Assembly (NCBI GenBank): GCA_945828345.1
Contig: CALZRA010000002.1
Location: 1-47,337 of the forward strand
DNA length: 47,337 nt
Reading direction: 5' to 3'
Source of the DNA: an uncultured Bacteroidales bacterium
GTDB taxonomy: Bacteria > Bacteroidota > Bacteroidia > Bacteroidales > Bacteroidaceae
The translations under genes and the position numbers were made by a program. The notes below the pieces were generated by a model. The model saw only the letters and a program-made list of their open reading frames with translations, had not been told where the DNA came from and ran no database searches. Of this stretch, positions 16,388 to 24,979 are shown piece after piece; the stretch's first letter is position 1, and every line of letters starts with the position of its first letter.

Positions 16388-17665
16388 ATGCAACAAGACA
16401 CGTTACAACGCATCAAGCAACGCTACGGCATAGTGGGCCACTGCGAGGCGCTGGACCGCGCCCTGGAGATAGCCCTGAAGATAGCCCCTGTCGACCTCTC
16501 GGTGCTCGTTACGGGCGAGAACGGAGTGGGCAAGGAGTCCTTCCCGCGCATCATCCACGACCACAGCCAGCGGCGAGGCAAGAAGTATTTCGCCGTCAAC
16601 TGCGGCGCTATACCCGAAGGCACCATCGACTCCGAGCTCTTCGGCCACGAGAAGGGAGCCTTCACCGGAGCTGTCGACCAGCGCGAAGGCTACTTTGCCG
16701 CAGCCAACGGCGGCACCCTCTTTCTTGACGAAGTCGGCGAGCTGCCCCTCCCGACCCAGGCCCGCCTGCTGCGCGTTCTCGAAACGGGCGAATACATCCG
16801 CGTCGGGTCGAGCGAGGTGCGCAAGACCGACGTGCGCATCGTTGCCGCCACCAACGTCAACATGGCCAAGGCCATAGCTGGCGGCAAGTTCCGTGAAGAC
16901 CTCTACTACCGCCTCAACACCGTCAGCATCGCTGTGCCCGCCTTGCGCGACCGCGGCGGCGATGCCGCCCTCCTCTTCCGCAAGTTCGCCCTCGACATGA
17001 GCGAAAAGTACCACATGCCCCCCGTGCGCCTCGACGAGGCCGCCCAGCGCATGCTGGTGGCCTATTCCTGGCCCGGCAACGTGCGCCAGCTCAAGAATCT
17101 GGCCGAGAACATGAGCGTCACCGCTGAGGAGCGCGAAATCACCCCCGAGGTTCTGTCGCGCTACCTGCCCGCCGAGTCGCCCCACACCCAGCTTGTGGCC
17201 GTCGGCCCTGCGAAAGAGGGCCACAGCTTCGACAACGAGCGCGAAATCCTCTACCAGATACTCTTCGACCTGCGGCGCGACGTGACAGAGCTGAAGCGCA
17301 TCATCCACCAACGCCAAGACGACACCCCGCTCCGTTCCGCCCGTCAGCCAGACAGTGCCGGCCTCGTACTCGGCGGCAGCCATGTCGCGCCCAAGCTCAA
17401 CAAGGACGACACCGCCGAAGTCCCCTATTGGGAGGCTGAGGAAGTCAGCGACGACGAAACCGCTCCGCCCCCTCCCCGTGAGTCACGGCCCTTCGGCACG
17501 CCGTCCGCCGCCCCGTCCCCGGGCCTTTCGCTCGAAGAGGTAGAGCGTACCATGATCCAGCAGTCGCTCGCCGCCAACAACGGGCGGCGCAAGGCTGCCG
17601 CCGACCAGCTCGGCATATCGGAGCGCACCCTTTACCGCAAGATCAAGGAGTACGGGCTGGAGTAA
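16388..17665 (+). CDS. Sigma-54-dependent transcriptional activator without receiver domain
   Basis: The ATG at 16388 gives 425 residues; a much longer open frame upstream overlaps the DUF6621 gene and is not real. The AAA+ domain starts almost at the N-terminus: Walker A GENGVGKES (43-51), the sigma-54-contacting GAFTGA loop (90-95), Walker B GTLFLDEVGE (109-118), and FREDLYYRLN further on. A variable linker (about 270-385) precedes a Fis-type helix-turn-helix (NGRRKAAADQLGISERTLYRK). There is no receiver or GAF domain, so activity must be set by expression or partner binding. lptE, a TPR-like gene and secG follow on the same strand, the common Bacteroides order, suggesting envelope-related control. 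Confidence 0.93.
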   Translation: MQQDTLQRIKQRYGIVGHCEALDRALEIALKIAPVDLSVLVTGENGVGKESFPRIIHDHSQRRGKKYFAVNCGAIPEGTIDSELFGHEKGAFTGAVDQREGYFAAANGGTLFLDEVGELPLPTQARLLRVLETGEYIRVGSSEVRKTDVRIVAATNVNMAKAIAGGKFREDLYYRLNTVSIAVPALRDRGGDAALLFRKFALDMSEKYHMPPVRLDEAAQRMLVAYSWPGNVRQLKNLAENMSVTAEEREITPEVLSRYLPAESPHTQLVAVGPAKEGHSFDNEREILYQILFDLRRDVTELKRIIHQRQDDTPLRSARQPDSAGLVLGGSHVAPKLNKDDTAEVPYWEAEEVSDDETAPPPPRESRPFGTPSAAPSPGLSLEEVERTMIQQSLAANNGRRKAAADQLGISERTLYRKIKEYGLE

Positions 17666-17738
17666 CCCCCCCGCCGTTCCTCCACCGCGTCACCTCCCCC
17701 AACATACGATCCCCCAGCTCCCCTCCAGCCACGCCACC

Positions 17739-18248
17739 ATGAAGCGAATCCTCCCCCAGCTCCTGCTGTTCCTCCTGTGTCTGCTCGCTGCGTCCTGCAG
17801 CGTCAAATACCAGTTTACCGGCACCAGCATCAACTACGACCTCATCAAGACCATCCAGATCGACAAAGTCGTGAACCGCGCCCCCTACGGCTGGGCCCCC
17901 ATGGAAGCCATGTTCAACAACCAGCTTCAGGACCAGTACGCCAACCAGACTCGCCTGCAGTTAGTCAAGCGCGGCGGCGACCTCCACATCGCCGGCGAAA
18001 TCACCGCCTACGACCAGTTCAACAAGGCCATTTCGGCCGACGGCTTCTCGTCGCAGGTCCAGCTGCGCATGACCGTCAACATCCGCTTTGAGAACAGCCG
18101 TACCCGCGAGAGCTGGGAGAAACAGTTCTCTGCCACCACGCAATACGACTCCAGCCAGCAGCTCACCGCCGTCCAGGAGACCTTAGTGACAGAAATGGTC
18201 AAGGACCTCTGCGACCAAATCTTCAACGCCACCGTGGCCGACTGGTAA
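17739..18248 (+). CDS. lptE: LptE-family LPS-assembly lipoprotein
   Basis: This 169-residue lipoprotein has a signal peptide with lipobox LAASC (Cys about 20) followed by SVKYQFTGTSINYDLIKTIQ, the typical start of Bacteroidetes LptE-like proteins. LptE plugs the LptD barrel that inserts lipopolysaccharide into the outer membrane. The rest is predicted alpha/beta with one long C-terminal helix (AVQETLVTEMVKDLCDQIFN), as in LptE. lptD itself is not in the window. The gene lies between the sigma-54 activator and the secG pair. Confidence 0.87.
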   Translation: MKRILPQLLLFLLCLLAASCSVKYQFTGTSINYDLIKTIQIDKVVNRAPYGWAPMEAMFNNQLQDQYANQTRLQLVKRGGDLHIAGEITAYDQFNKAISADGFSSQVQLRMTVNIRFENSRTRESWEKQFSATTQYDSSQQLTAVQETLVTEMVKDLCDQIFNATVADW

Positions 18249-18290
18249 CCCCTCTTCTCCTTTCCTCTCATCCACCCACAACCGCCCACC

Positions 18291-19040
18291 ATGGAAATAG
18301 CCGAACTGATCACCCATCCCGACAGGCTGAACAAGGACACCCTCCATGCCCTTCGTGAGCTGGTGGCCCAATACCCCTACTACCAGTCCGCCCGCCTCCT
18401 GTTCCTGAAGAATCTGTTCCTGCTCCACGACCCCCTCTTTGGCGAGGAACTGCGCAAGGCCGCCCTCTTCCTGCCCGACCGCAGGGTACTCTTCAACATG
18501 GTCGAAGGCGGCAACTACGCCATCCAGCCCACGCCCCTGCGCCGCGAGCCCGTCGCGCCGCCCGCCGGAGCCGACCGCACCGCCTCGCTCATCGACGACT
18601 TCCTGCGCGCTGCCCCCGATGACCCCGCCCTGCGCCCCACAGGCCGCAAGCTCACCGCCGCCGACGCCACCACCGACTACGCCGCCTTTCTGCTCCAGAT
18701 GGAGGATGCCCAGCCCGCCGAGCCGCAGCAGCCCGTTCGGCGCAGCGACACCCTCATCGACGACTTCATCGAGAACCGTCCCGAGCGCATCCAACTCCAG
18801 GAGACACCCCAGTTTACACCTGAACTTCCCCCCGACGGCGACACCGCCGCCGATACGGGCGAAGAAGGCTACCTCACCCTCACGCTCGCCAAAATCTACA
18901 TCCGCCAGCAGCGATATGAGAAAGCTCTCGAAATAATGCGCAAGGTAAACTTGACCAATCCAAAAAAAAGTGCTTATTTTGCAGACCAAATCCGCTTCTT
19001 GCAGAAACTCATCATCAACAAAAATCATCAAAAACAATAA
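18291..19040 (+). CDS. TPR-like protein upstream of secG
   Basis: This 249-residue protein has no signal peptide. An N-terminal helical region (LHALRELVAQYPYYQSARLL) resembles a tetratricopeptide pair. A proline/acidic linker contains two copies of an [ST]LIDDF motif (about residues 100 and 162), and a C-terminal TPR-like hairpin follows (LTLAKIYIRQQRYEKALEIM). Similar proteins precede secG in Bacteroidales and are annotated as hypothetical or TPR-containing. The repeated LIDDF motif could be a docking site, which is a guess. The last codons are separated from secG by only 5 nt. Confidence 0.8.
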   Translation: MEIAELITHPDRLNKDTLHALRELVAQYPYYQSARLLFLKNLFLLHDPLFGEELRKAALFLPDRRVLFNMVEGGNYAIQPTPLRREPVAPPAGADRTASLIDDFLRAAPDDPALRPTGRKLTAADATTDYAAFLLQMEDAQPAEPQQPVRRSDTLIDDFIENRPERIQLQETPQFTPELPPDGDTAADTGEEGYLTLTLAKIYIRQQRYEKALEIMRKVNLTNPKKSAYFADQIRFLQKLIINKNHQKQ

Positions 19041-19045
19041 CTGAC

Positions 19046-19360
19046 ATGTATTCTGTACTCGTAATTCTGGCCGTCATCACCGCCATCCTGCTCACCTTCG
19101 TCGTGCTCATCCAGGAGTCCAAAGGCGGCGGCCTCGCCTCCAACTTCGCCGCGTCTAACCAGATCATGGGCGTGCGCAAGACGACCGACGTAGTCGAAAA
19201 GGCCACCTGGACGCTCGCCGGTGCCCTCGTCGTCTTTGCCGTAGCCACCATCTTCTTCGCGCCCCGCAGCGCTGACAGCGACACCGTCGTAACCACTGCT
19301 GCACCTGCCGCACCTGCTGCACCTGCCGCACCCGCTGCACCTGCCGCACCCGCCAACTGA
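19046..19360 (+). CDS. secG: Preprotein translocase subunit SecG
   Basis: This 104-residue inner-membrane protein has two membrane helices (about residues 3-22 and 53-72) and the conserved loop LIQESKGGGLASNFAASNQI between them. SecG supports SecYEG/SecA protein export. The C-terminal tail is a low-complexity Ala/Pro run (six Ala-Pro-Ala units encoded by 9-bp repeats at 19301-19354), longer than in most SecG proteins. Confidence 0.95.
   Translation: MYSVLVILAVITAILLTFVVLIQESKGGGLASNFAASNQIMGVRKTTDVVEKATWTLAGALVVFAVATIFFAPRSADSDTVVTTAAPAAPAAPAAPAAPAAPAN
19301..19354 (+). repeat. Six 9-bp coding repeats in the SecG tail
   Basis: Six units of gcacc/cgcy type (gcacctgcc and gcacctgct variants, two with gcaccc) encode Ala-Pro-Ala repeats. 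Copy number could change by slippage without shifting the frame. Confidence 0.85.
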
Positions 19361-19432
19361 CCCCCGCCGGGTTGTCAGGCCGCTGCCGATCTCCACACGC
19401 AACCGAGGCCCCCGAAGGCCAGCGTTATTGCA

Positions 19433-19541
19433 GTCTATAGTTGAGAGTTTGTAGTTTATAAGAGGAGACAAGTCGCTAAGCATTTTGCGCCCCCTGCGCT
19501 TCACAGCGACTCCCGTAAACTATAAACCCTCAACTATAAAC
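19433..19541. repeat. AT-rich palindrome with conserved core, copy B
   Basis: Arms gtctatagttgagagtttgt (19433 on) and aaaccctcaactataaac (to 19541) are inverted. The core gtcgctaagc...ctgcgcttcacagcgac matches copies C and D with compensating changes in the stem. It fills most of the secG/membrane-protein gap. Confidence 0.75.
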
Positions 19542-19565
19542 TTTTTATCACCCTCCCCCCCCTCC

Positions 19566-20705
19566 ATGTTCCAGTTCACCCTCCTGCTCTTCGTCTACCT
19601 CCATTTCGCCTACGCCCAGGGCGACGTTCTGGTCTACCTCTGCAGCCAGTTCTGCGGCCGGCCCGTGACATGCAGCGCGCCCCTCCTGGCCCTGCTGCCC
19701 ACCCTGCTGGCCGCGCTGGCCCTGCGCGCCGTGCGCCGCCTCCTCGCCCCGCGCCGCATCGCGAAGACCATAGCCAGCGTCAGCGTTGCCTGGTTCAGTG
19801 CCGCCGTGCCCAGCCTCCCCTTCGCCTCGCTCCGCTGGCAGTGCGGCCTCCTCGCCGCCGCCCTCCTCATGGTGTGGGCCGGCTGGCAGATTGACCGCTA
19901 CTACCAGCGGCGCCACGGACCCGCGCGCAGCCCGTGGCAGAAGTTCCTGCCCCGCGCCCTCCAGCTCCTCCTTCTCCTCCTCTACATCGGGCTCGGCACC
20001 GCCGTCCCCGACACCGTCCACTACGAGCTGCGCACCGCCGCCGCCCTGCGCAGTCCTCAGCCCGAGCGCGCCTACCGTGTCGGCGAAGTTGAGCTGGCGG
20101 CCACCCCGCGCCTCTTCGCCCTGCGCAGCTTCCTCCTCGCGACCACCCAGCCCCGCGGACTGGGCGACCACCTCTTCCAGCAGCCCATACCTCCCGGAGG
20201 CAGCGGATTGCTCCTCCTGCCCACCGACCGCCGCCAAGCCCTGATCCTGCCCCCCGACAGTCTCACCCGTCTTCTGGGCCTCGCGCCGCAGCCCGCCGAA
20301 TCCCCCATCAGCTACCTCCGCCGTTGCGCCGAAGCCGCCACTCGGGGCCAGTCGTGTGAGCGTCCGCCCCAGCTCCCCGTCGACTACTACCTCTGCGGCC
20401 TGCTGCTCGACCGCCAGCTCGACCAATTCGCCGCCGAAGTCACGCGTTACTACCCCCAGTCCGTGCGCCAGTCGCGCCTGCCGCGCTACTACGCCCAAGC
20501 CTTAGTGTGGTACGCCCGCGTGCGCACGCACCCTACAGTCATCTACCGCGATGCCGCCATTGAAGCCAACCTGCGCGACTACCTCGACCTCTCGCGCACC
20601 CTCTCCCCCGGCCCCCAGCGCGTCAACCTCCTGCGCCGTTCCTACGGCGAAACCTATTGGTGGTGGTACGAATACGGCAGCAGCGGTACAGCCCAGCAGC
20701 CTTGA
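19566..20705 (+). CDS. Multi-pass membrane protein, possibly DUF6057-like
   Basis: The ATG at 19566 gives 379 residues. The N-terminal 150 residues hold four to five hydrophobic segments (FQFTLLLFVYLHFAYA, a Leu/Ala-rich one near 42-58, WQCGLLAAALLMVWAGW, ALQLLLLLLYIGLG). The C-terminal 230 residues look like a soluble, partly helical domain containing PVDYYLCGLLLDRQLDQFA and RLPRYYAQALVWY. The layout recalls DUF6057 proteins of Bacteroidetes, but that match is tentative. No function is known. The coding sequence is strongly C-rich like the neighbouring secG region. The ComEA-like gene follows 24 nt later. Confidence 0.7.
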   Translation: MFQFTLLLFVYLHFAYAQGDVLVYLCSQFCGRPVTCSAPLLALLPTLLAALALRAVRRLLAPRRIAKTIASVSVAWFSAAVPSLPFASLRWQCGLLAAALLMVWAGWQIDRYYQRRHGPARSPWQKFLPRALQLLLLLLYIGLGTAVPDTVHYELRTAAALRSPQPERAYRVGEVELAATPRLFALRSFLLATTQPRGLGDHLFQQPIPPGGSGLLLLPTDRRQALILPPDSLTRLLGLAPQPAESPISYLRRCAEAATRGQSCERPPQLPVDYYLCGLLLDRQLDQFAAEVTRYYPQSVRQSRLPRYYAQALVWYARVRTHPTVIYRDAAIEANLRDYLDLSRTLSPGPQRVNLLRRSYGETYWWWYEYGSSGTAQQP

Positions 20706-20729
20706 ACTCGCCACCACCAGTTATTGACC

Positions 20730-21635
20730 ATGAAAAAACGTTGGAGAAAAGAAAGTCAGAAGACCCTTGCCCTGTCGGCCCTGCTGGTAGTCGTGGCCGT
20801 GTCTGTGCTGTGGCTCAGCCGCCGGTTTGCGCCCATCGGCCGCACACCGTCGCTCACGCCCCAGGAACGGGCCGCCCTCTCAGACCTCGACAGCCGGCTG
20901 CACGCCCCCTCTGCGACAGTAGATGACGAAAAGGGGGCAGGGCCGGCGGTGCATCTTTTCGCCTTCGACCCCAACCAGGCCGATTCGCTCACCCTCTTGG
21001 AGCTGGGACTGAAGCCCTGGCAGGTGCGTAATATGATGAAATACCGCCGCAAGGGTGGTCGTTGGCGTTCGACCGAACACTTCGGCCGGCTGTATGGCCT
21101 CACGTGCGCGGAGTTCGAACGACTGCGCCCTTATGTGCGCATAGCGGACGCGGACGGGCCGCGCCGCCCTGCGGATAGACGCAGTGGAGAACGGGACGGC
21201 GCGGAGGAGACACCCCGCTACCAGCCCGCAGAGAAATATCCGGAGGGCACGGTGATTGCGCTGAACGACGCTGACACCACGCAGCTGAAGCACATTCCCG
21301 GCATCGGCAGCTGGCGGGCGCGCCGCATTGTGGACTACCGCACGCGCTTGGGCGGCTATGTCAGCGTGTCGCAGATTGAGGAGCTGGACGACATGCCTCC
21401 CGGCCTGTCGCGTTGGTTTACCGTGGGCGAGGTCTCGCCCCGTACAATCCGGATAAACCGCGCTTCGTTCAGAGAGCTGGTGCGCCATCCCTATCTCAGT
21501 TACGAGCAGACCAAAGTCATTGCCAATCATATCCGCAAGTATGGGCCGCTGACTTCCTGGCGCGACTTGCAGCTTTACAAGGAGTTTGCGCCCGCTGACT
21601 TCGAGCGGCTCTCTCCTTACTTCCGTTTCGACTGA
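20730..21635 (+). CDS. ComEA-like helix-hairpin-helix protein
   Basis: The ATG at 20730 gives 301 residues with an N-terminal membrane anchor (about residues 12-28, TLALSALLVVVAVSVLWL). Three helix-hairpin-helix units follow: FDPNQADSLTLLELGLKPWQ, LNDADTTQLKHIPGIGSWRA and INRASFRELVRHPYLSYEQT. The GIGSWRARRI loop is the classical DNA-backbone-binding hairpin. ComEA-type proteins bind DNA in the periplasm during uptake; in Bacteroidetes such three-HhH proteins are common and their role is unproven. No other competence gene is nearby. A terminator follows at 21711. Confidence 0.88.
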   Translation: MKKRWRKESQKTLALSALLVVVAVSVLWLSRRFAPIGRTPSLTPQERAALSDLDSRLHAPSATVDDEKGAGPAVHLFAFDPNQADSLTLLELGLKPWQVRNMMKYRRKGGRWRSTEHFGRLYGLTCAEFERLRPYVRIADADGPRRPADRRSGERDGAEETPRYQPAEKYPEGTVIALNDADTTQLKHIPGIGSWRARRIVDYRTRLGGYVSVSQIEELDDMPPGLSRWFTVGEVSPRTIRINRASFRELVRHPYLSYEQTKVIANHIRKYGPLTSWRDLQLYKEFAPADFERLSPYFRFD

Positions 21636-21710
21636 GCCTCGCCCTCCTCAGTGCACCATCGTCTCCAATGAGCTTGACAACCGCCGGCTTGAAGTGCTCG
21701 GACTGGGAGG

Positions 21711-21734
21711 GCGGGCAAAAGCCCGCTTTTATTC
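21711..21734 (+). terminator. Terminator after the ComEA-like gene
   Basis: gcgggc and gcccgc pair around an AAAA loop and are followed by TTTTATT. The flanking tgggagggcgggc is shared with the hairpin repeat at 8780. Confidence 0.7.
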
Positions 21735-21833
21735 ATTGTTTGCCACCAGCCAGACCTTTGTTTGCCCTTCCAGCCGTTAGTGCTACCATCTCATAAGCCC
21801 CTCATCACTCAAACCTAAAACACTGGCCTTTTC

Positions 21834-21864
21834 TTGCCTAATTCCTGCGCTTGTACTACTTTTG
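21834..21864 (+). promoter_or_regulatory. Promoter upstream of the BspA-like gene
   Basis: TTG (21834-21836), a 20-nt spacer and TACTTTTG (21857-21864) form a good Bacteroidetes promoter. It would give the BspA-like gene a leader of nearly 490 nt. The 21865-22184 part contains no complete gene; 21998-22150 is an open frame without a start that may be decayed coding sequence. Confidence 0.6.
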
Positions 21865-22184
21865 CCGACACGGTTGCCGGCGAACACGCATTCATTCGCT
21901 GCTACACCCCCCTGACAGACAGAATGCCACGTTTCACTTTCTAACCCTATTCCGCGCAAATTCCCCCGCAGCATCTTTTCGCCTGCGGCCCGGATGACCA
22001 CCTACGAAACAGACAGTACCCGACGAACGCACCGCCTCCGCACGCCAGCACTATGGGCAGCGGCAGGCAATTCAGAGCTATAACGGCGAGGCACACAGCC
22101 TCTCCCTATTTCACTCCGTGCGCGTTCCGTTTCCCATAGACTTGATTTAGAACATACATATTACTGAGCTTTTGCTCTTGTTCT

Positions 22185-22310
22185 CTATTCTCGAATACCT
22201 CCAAATTTATATTCGCATGAGGACAAGCAGTATGAAGGTTCACGCCCTATGGCGTGAGCCATTCTGCGCTTGTTATGCGAAAGGGCCACTTGGCGGTAGC
22301 CCGAGAATAG
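22185..22310 (+). promoter_or_regulatory. Structured leader of the BspA-like gene
   Basis: Nested inverted repeats make one elongated fold: ctattctcg (22185-22193) with cgagaatag (22302-22310), ttcgcat (22212-22218) with atgcgaa (22275-22281), acaagc (22223-22228) with gcttgt (22268-22273), and a terminal hairpin cacgcc/ggcgtg (22241-22256). It ends 43 nt before the start codon. No known riboswitch consensus was recognised. It may be a cis-regulatory RNA or a remnant of a palindromic element. Confidence 0.6.
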
Positions 22311-22353
22311 GCAAGCACACGGATGGTTGCACGCCTTTTCTTTATCCTATTTC

Positions 22354-24951
22354 ATGAAAAAATTATTCTCACTTCTCACTCTCTTCTTTTGCATTAACGC
22401 GACGTGGGCAGCAAGAACGATGTACACGGTGCTCGACACAGAGACTGGTACGCTGACGTTTATGTATGATGAAACCGTGCCTACAAGCACGGAGACCCAA
22501 CTGGTGTATGATGGTTATTACTTTTACGGTAAAAAATGGCTCGACAAAGCGTCCAGCATTAAGACAGTTGTATTCGACACTTCATTCGCCGATGCACAAA
22601 CAGGTTCATGCCATGGATGGTTTCTTGATTGTAGCGCATTGACAGAAATCCAGAGTGTTGAGAATCTCAATACTTCAGCGGTGACGGATATGGCCTCTAT
22701 GTTCGCTGGTTGCTCCAGCCTCACCTCGATTGACCTGTCAGGATTCAACACCGTCAAGGTGACGGATATGGCCTCTATGTTCAGTGGATGCTCCAGCCTC
22801 ACCTCGCTCGACCTGTCAAATTTCAATACAGCCAATGTGACGAACATGTGCTATATGTTCTATGGTTGCTCAAGCCTCATCTCGCTCGACCTGTCGGGTT
22901 TCAACACTGCCAAGGTGACGTATATGGGCTCTATGTTCCAAAACTGCTCCGAACTCACCTCGCTCAATCTGTCAGGCTTCAGCAACGACAATGTGGCGGA
23001 TATGAGCTATATGTTCGATAGTTGCTCAAAACTCACCTCGCTCAACCTGTCAGGCTTCCATACCGACAAGGTTACGGACATGCACCAAATGTTCCGTGGT
23101 TGCGCAGGCCTCGCCTCGCTTGACTTGTCTGGTTTCAACACCACCTGTGTGACGACGATGGGAACTATGTTTTATGGTTGCTCCAGCCTCACCTCGCTCG
23201 ACCTGTCAAACTTTAAAACCGACAATGTGACGAATATGGGGCTCATGTTCTATGGTTGCTCAGGCCTCACTTCGCTCGACCTGTCAAACTTCAATACCGC
23301 CAATGTGGGGTCTATGAGACAAATGTTCCGTGGTTGCGCAAGCCTCACCTCGCTCGATTTGTCAGGTTTCAGCAACGACAATGTGACGGATATGGGTGCG
23401 ATGTTCTATGATTGCTCCAGCCTCACCTCGCTCAATCTGTCAAATTTCAATACCGTCAATGTGACGAATATGAGCTATATGTTCTATGGTTGCTCAGGCC
23501 TTGCCTCGCTCAACCTGTCAGGCTTCAGTACTGCCAATGTGACGACGATGGAAGGCATGTTCTATGGTTGCTCAAGTCTCACCTCGCTCGACCTGTCAAA
23601 CTTCAATACCGCCAATGTGACGACGATGGAAGGTATGTTTATATGCACAGGCCTCACCTCGCTCGACCTGTCAAACTTCGATACCGCCAATGTGACGAGT
23701 ATGTACGGTATGTTCTATGGTTGTTCAAGTCTCTCCTCGCTCGGCCTGGCCAACTTCAAAACCGACAATGTGAAGGATATGGGCTATATGTTCTATGGTT
23801 GCTCAGGCCTTGCCTCGCTCGGCCTGTCAAACTTCAATACTGCCAATGTGACGACGATGGAAAGCATGTTCTATGGTTGCTCAAGTCTCGTTACCATATA
23901 TGCCTCTGACTTGTTCACCATTGCGGGCGTTACCTCATCAAGCTTAATGTTTGCCGACTGTACTTCCCTTGTTGGAGCTATTCCGTATGATCCCAACAAG
24001 ACAGATGCCAGCTATGCCAACTATACAACCGGATATTTCACAGTCAAAGACCCTGCAACCACAGACCATGACTTTACCGGCGAAATCCTCTTCGACAATG
24101 TCAAAAAGATTTATTATAAGGTATGTCAGGAAGATGGTTGCGGCTTAACAAAGTATTTCGCCGATGCGGCAGGAACCATCGAAGCTGTTCCCAATGAGGA
24201 TGAGACGGCTTTCAGCGTGGCAACATACGACTTGCTGGATGCCACAACGTACGACAACCAAGCGGTGTTCACCGCTACAGACTTCACCTACGGCCGCACC
24301 TTCAGCGGGATGGCATGGACTACCTGGTACGTGCCCTTCGACCTGACGCTGACCGCTGAGCTTTGCGAAAAATATGCCTTCTCACGCATCAACAACGTGC
24401 ATCAGTATGACTTGGACGACAACGGCGTGGCTGAAAAAACCGTGGTGGAGAGCTTCCGCCAGCAGCCCGGCGTGACGCTGAAGGCCAACTATCCTTACTT
24501 GGTGAAGCCACTTAGCGGTATTGACTGTGACATGGTGCTGGATTTGACCGATGTCACTCTCGCACAGGCCGAAACGAACAGCATCGACTGCCAGAGCGTG
24601 GATTTCACCTATACTTTCACGGGTACCTACACCGAAATGGGCGAGAGCGGCGTAGCGCTGTACGACCCGTATACGCTATGTGCAGACGAAACATGGCAGC
24701 ATTTCAACAGTCTGGAACCTATGCGTCACTACCTGACTGTCACGCCACGCCATTCGGCATTGCCAGCAGCTTCTGTGAGCAGCATTGTGCTTTTAGTCAT
24801 TGGCGATGAGAATGTGACGGGCATTGTGAACGTCTACGGCGATGAGCGCAAGGCGGCAGAGACCTACGATCTCAGCGGACGCCGTCTGCCGGCAGGAAGT
24901 TCGCAGAAAGGTTGGGTTATCAAGGACGGAAAACTGATTTGCAATCCATAA
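22354..24951 (+). CDS. BspA-like surface protein with DUF285 repeats
   Basis: The ATG at 22354 gives 865 residues with a signal peptide (MKKLFSLLTLFFCINATWA). Residues about 110-525 are sixteen 26-residue DUF285/BspA repeats of the form V-T-x-M-x-x-M-F-x-G-C-S-S-L-T-S-L-x-L-S-x-F; a seventeenth is degenerate. Unit 13 (from 23617) lacks one residue (MFICTGL instead of MFYGCSGL). A C-terminal region of about 300 residues follows, ending in YDLSGRRLPAGSS and a short tail, a motif seen at the ends of many exported Prevotella proteins. BspA proteins bind fibronectin or other host proteins; the ligand here is unknown. Lower GC than its neighbours and the isolated position suggest an accessory gene. 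Confidence 0.92.
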   Translation: MKKLFSLLTLFFCINATWAARTMYTVLDTETGTLTFMYDETVPTSTETQLVYDGYYFYGKKWLDKASSIKTVVFDTSFADAQTGSCHGWFLDCSALTEIQSVENLNTSAVTDMASMFAGCSSLTSIDLSGFNTVKVTDMASMFSGCSSLTSLDLSNFNTANVTNMCYMFYGCSSLISLDLSGFNTAKVTYMGSMFQNCSELTSLNLSGFSNDNVADMSYMFDSCSKLTSLNLSGFHTDKVTDMHQMFRGCAGLASLDLSGFNTTCVTTMGTMFYGCSSLTSLDLSNFKTDNVTNMGLMFYGCSGLTSLDLSNFNTANVGSMRQMFRGCASLTSLDLSGFSNDNVTDMGAMFYDCSSLTSLNLSNFNTVNVTNMSYMFYGCSGLASLNLSGFSTANVTTMEGMFYGCSSLTSLDLSNFNTANVTTMEGMFICTGLTSLDLSNFDTANVTSMYGMFYGCSSLSSLGLANFKTDNVKDMGYMFYGCSGLASLGLSNFNTANVTTMESMFYGCSSLVTIYASDLFTIAGVTSSSLMFADCTSLVGAIPYDPNKTDASYANYTTGYFTVKDPATTDHDFTGEILFDNVKKIYYKVCQEDGCGLTKYFADAAGTIEAVPNEDETAFSVATYDLLDATTYDNQAVFTATDFTYGRTFSGMAWTTWYVPFDLTLTAELCEKYAFSRINNVHQYDLDDNGVAEKTVVESFRQQPGVTLKANYPYLVKPLSGIDCDMVLDLTDVTLAQAETNSIDCQSVDFTYTFTGTYTEMGESGVALYDPYTLCADETWQHFNSLEPMRHYLTVTPRHSALPAASVSSIVLLVIGDENVTGIVNVYGDERKAAETYDLSGRRLPAGSSQKGWVIKDGKLICNP
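22681..23928 (+). repeat. Tandem 78-bp coding repeats of the BspA-like gene
   Basis: Sixteen units begin with gtgacg-type codons every 78 bp, apart from one 75-bp unit (13) and one 81-bp unit (16). Phrases such as cctcacctcgctcgacctgt recur nearly unchanged, so unequal recombination between units is likely. Confidence 0.9.
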
Positions 24952-24979
24952 TCTGGACAAGCAATATATAAAGCCCGAA

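Noticed and set aside
22681-23928. CRISPR-like regular repeats
   Set aside because: The repeats are coding, contiguous and without unique spacers; they are DUF285 units.
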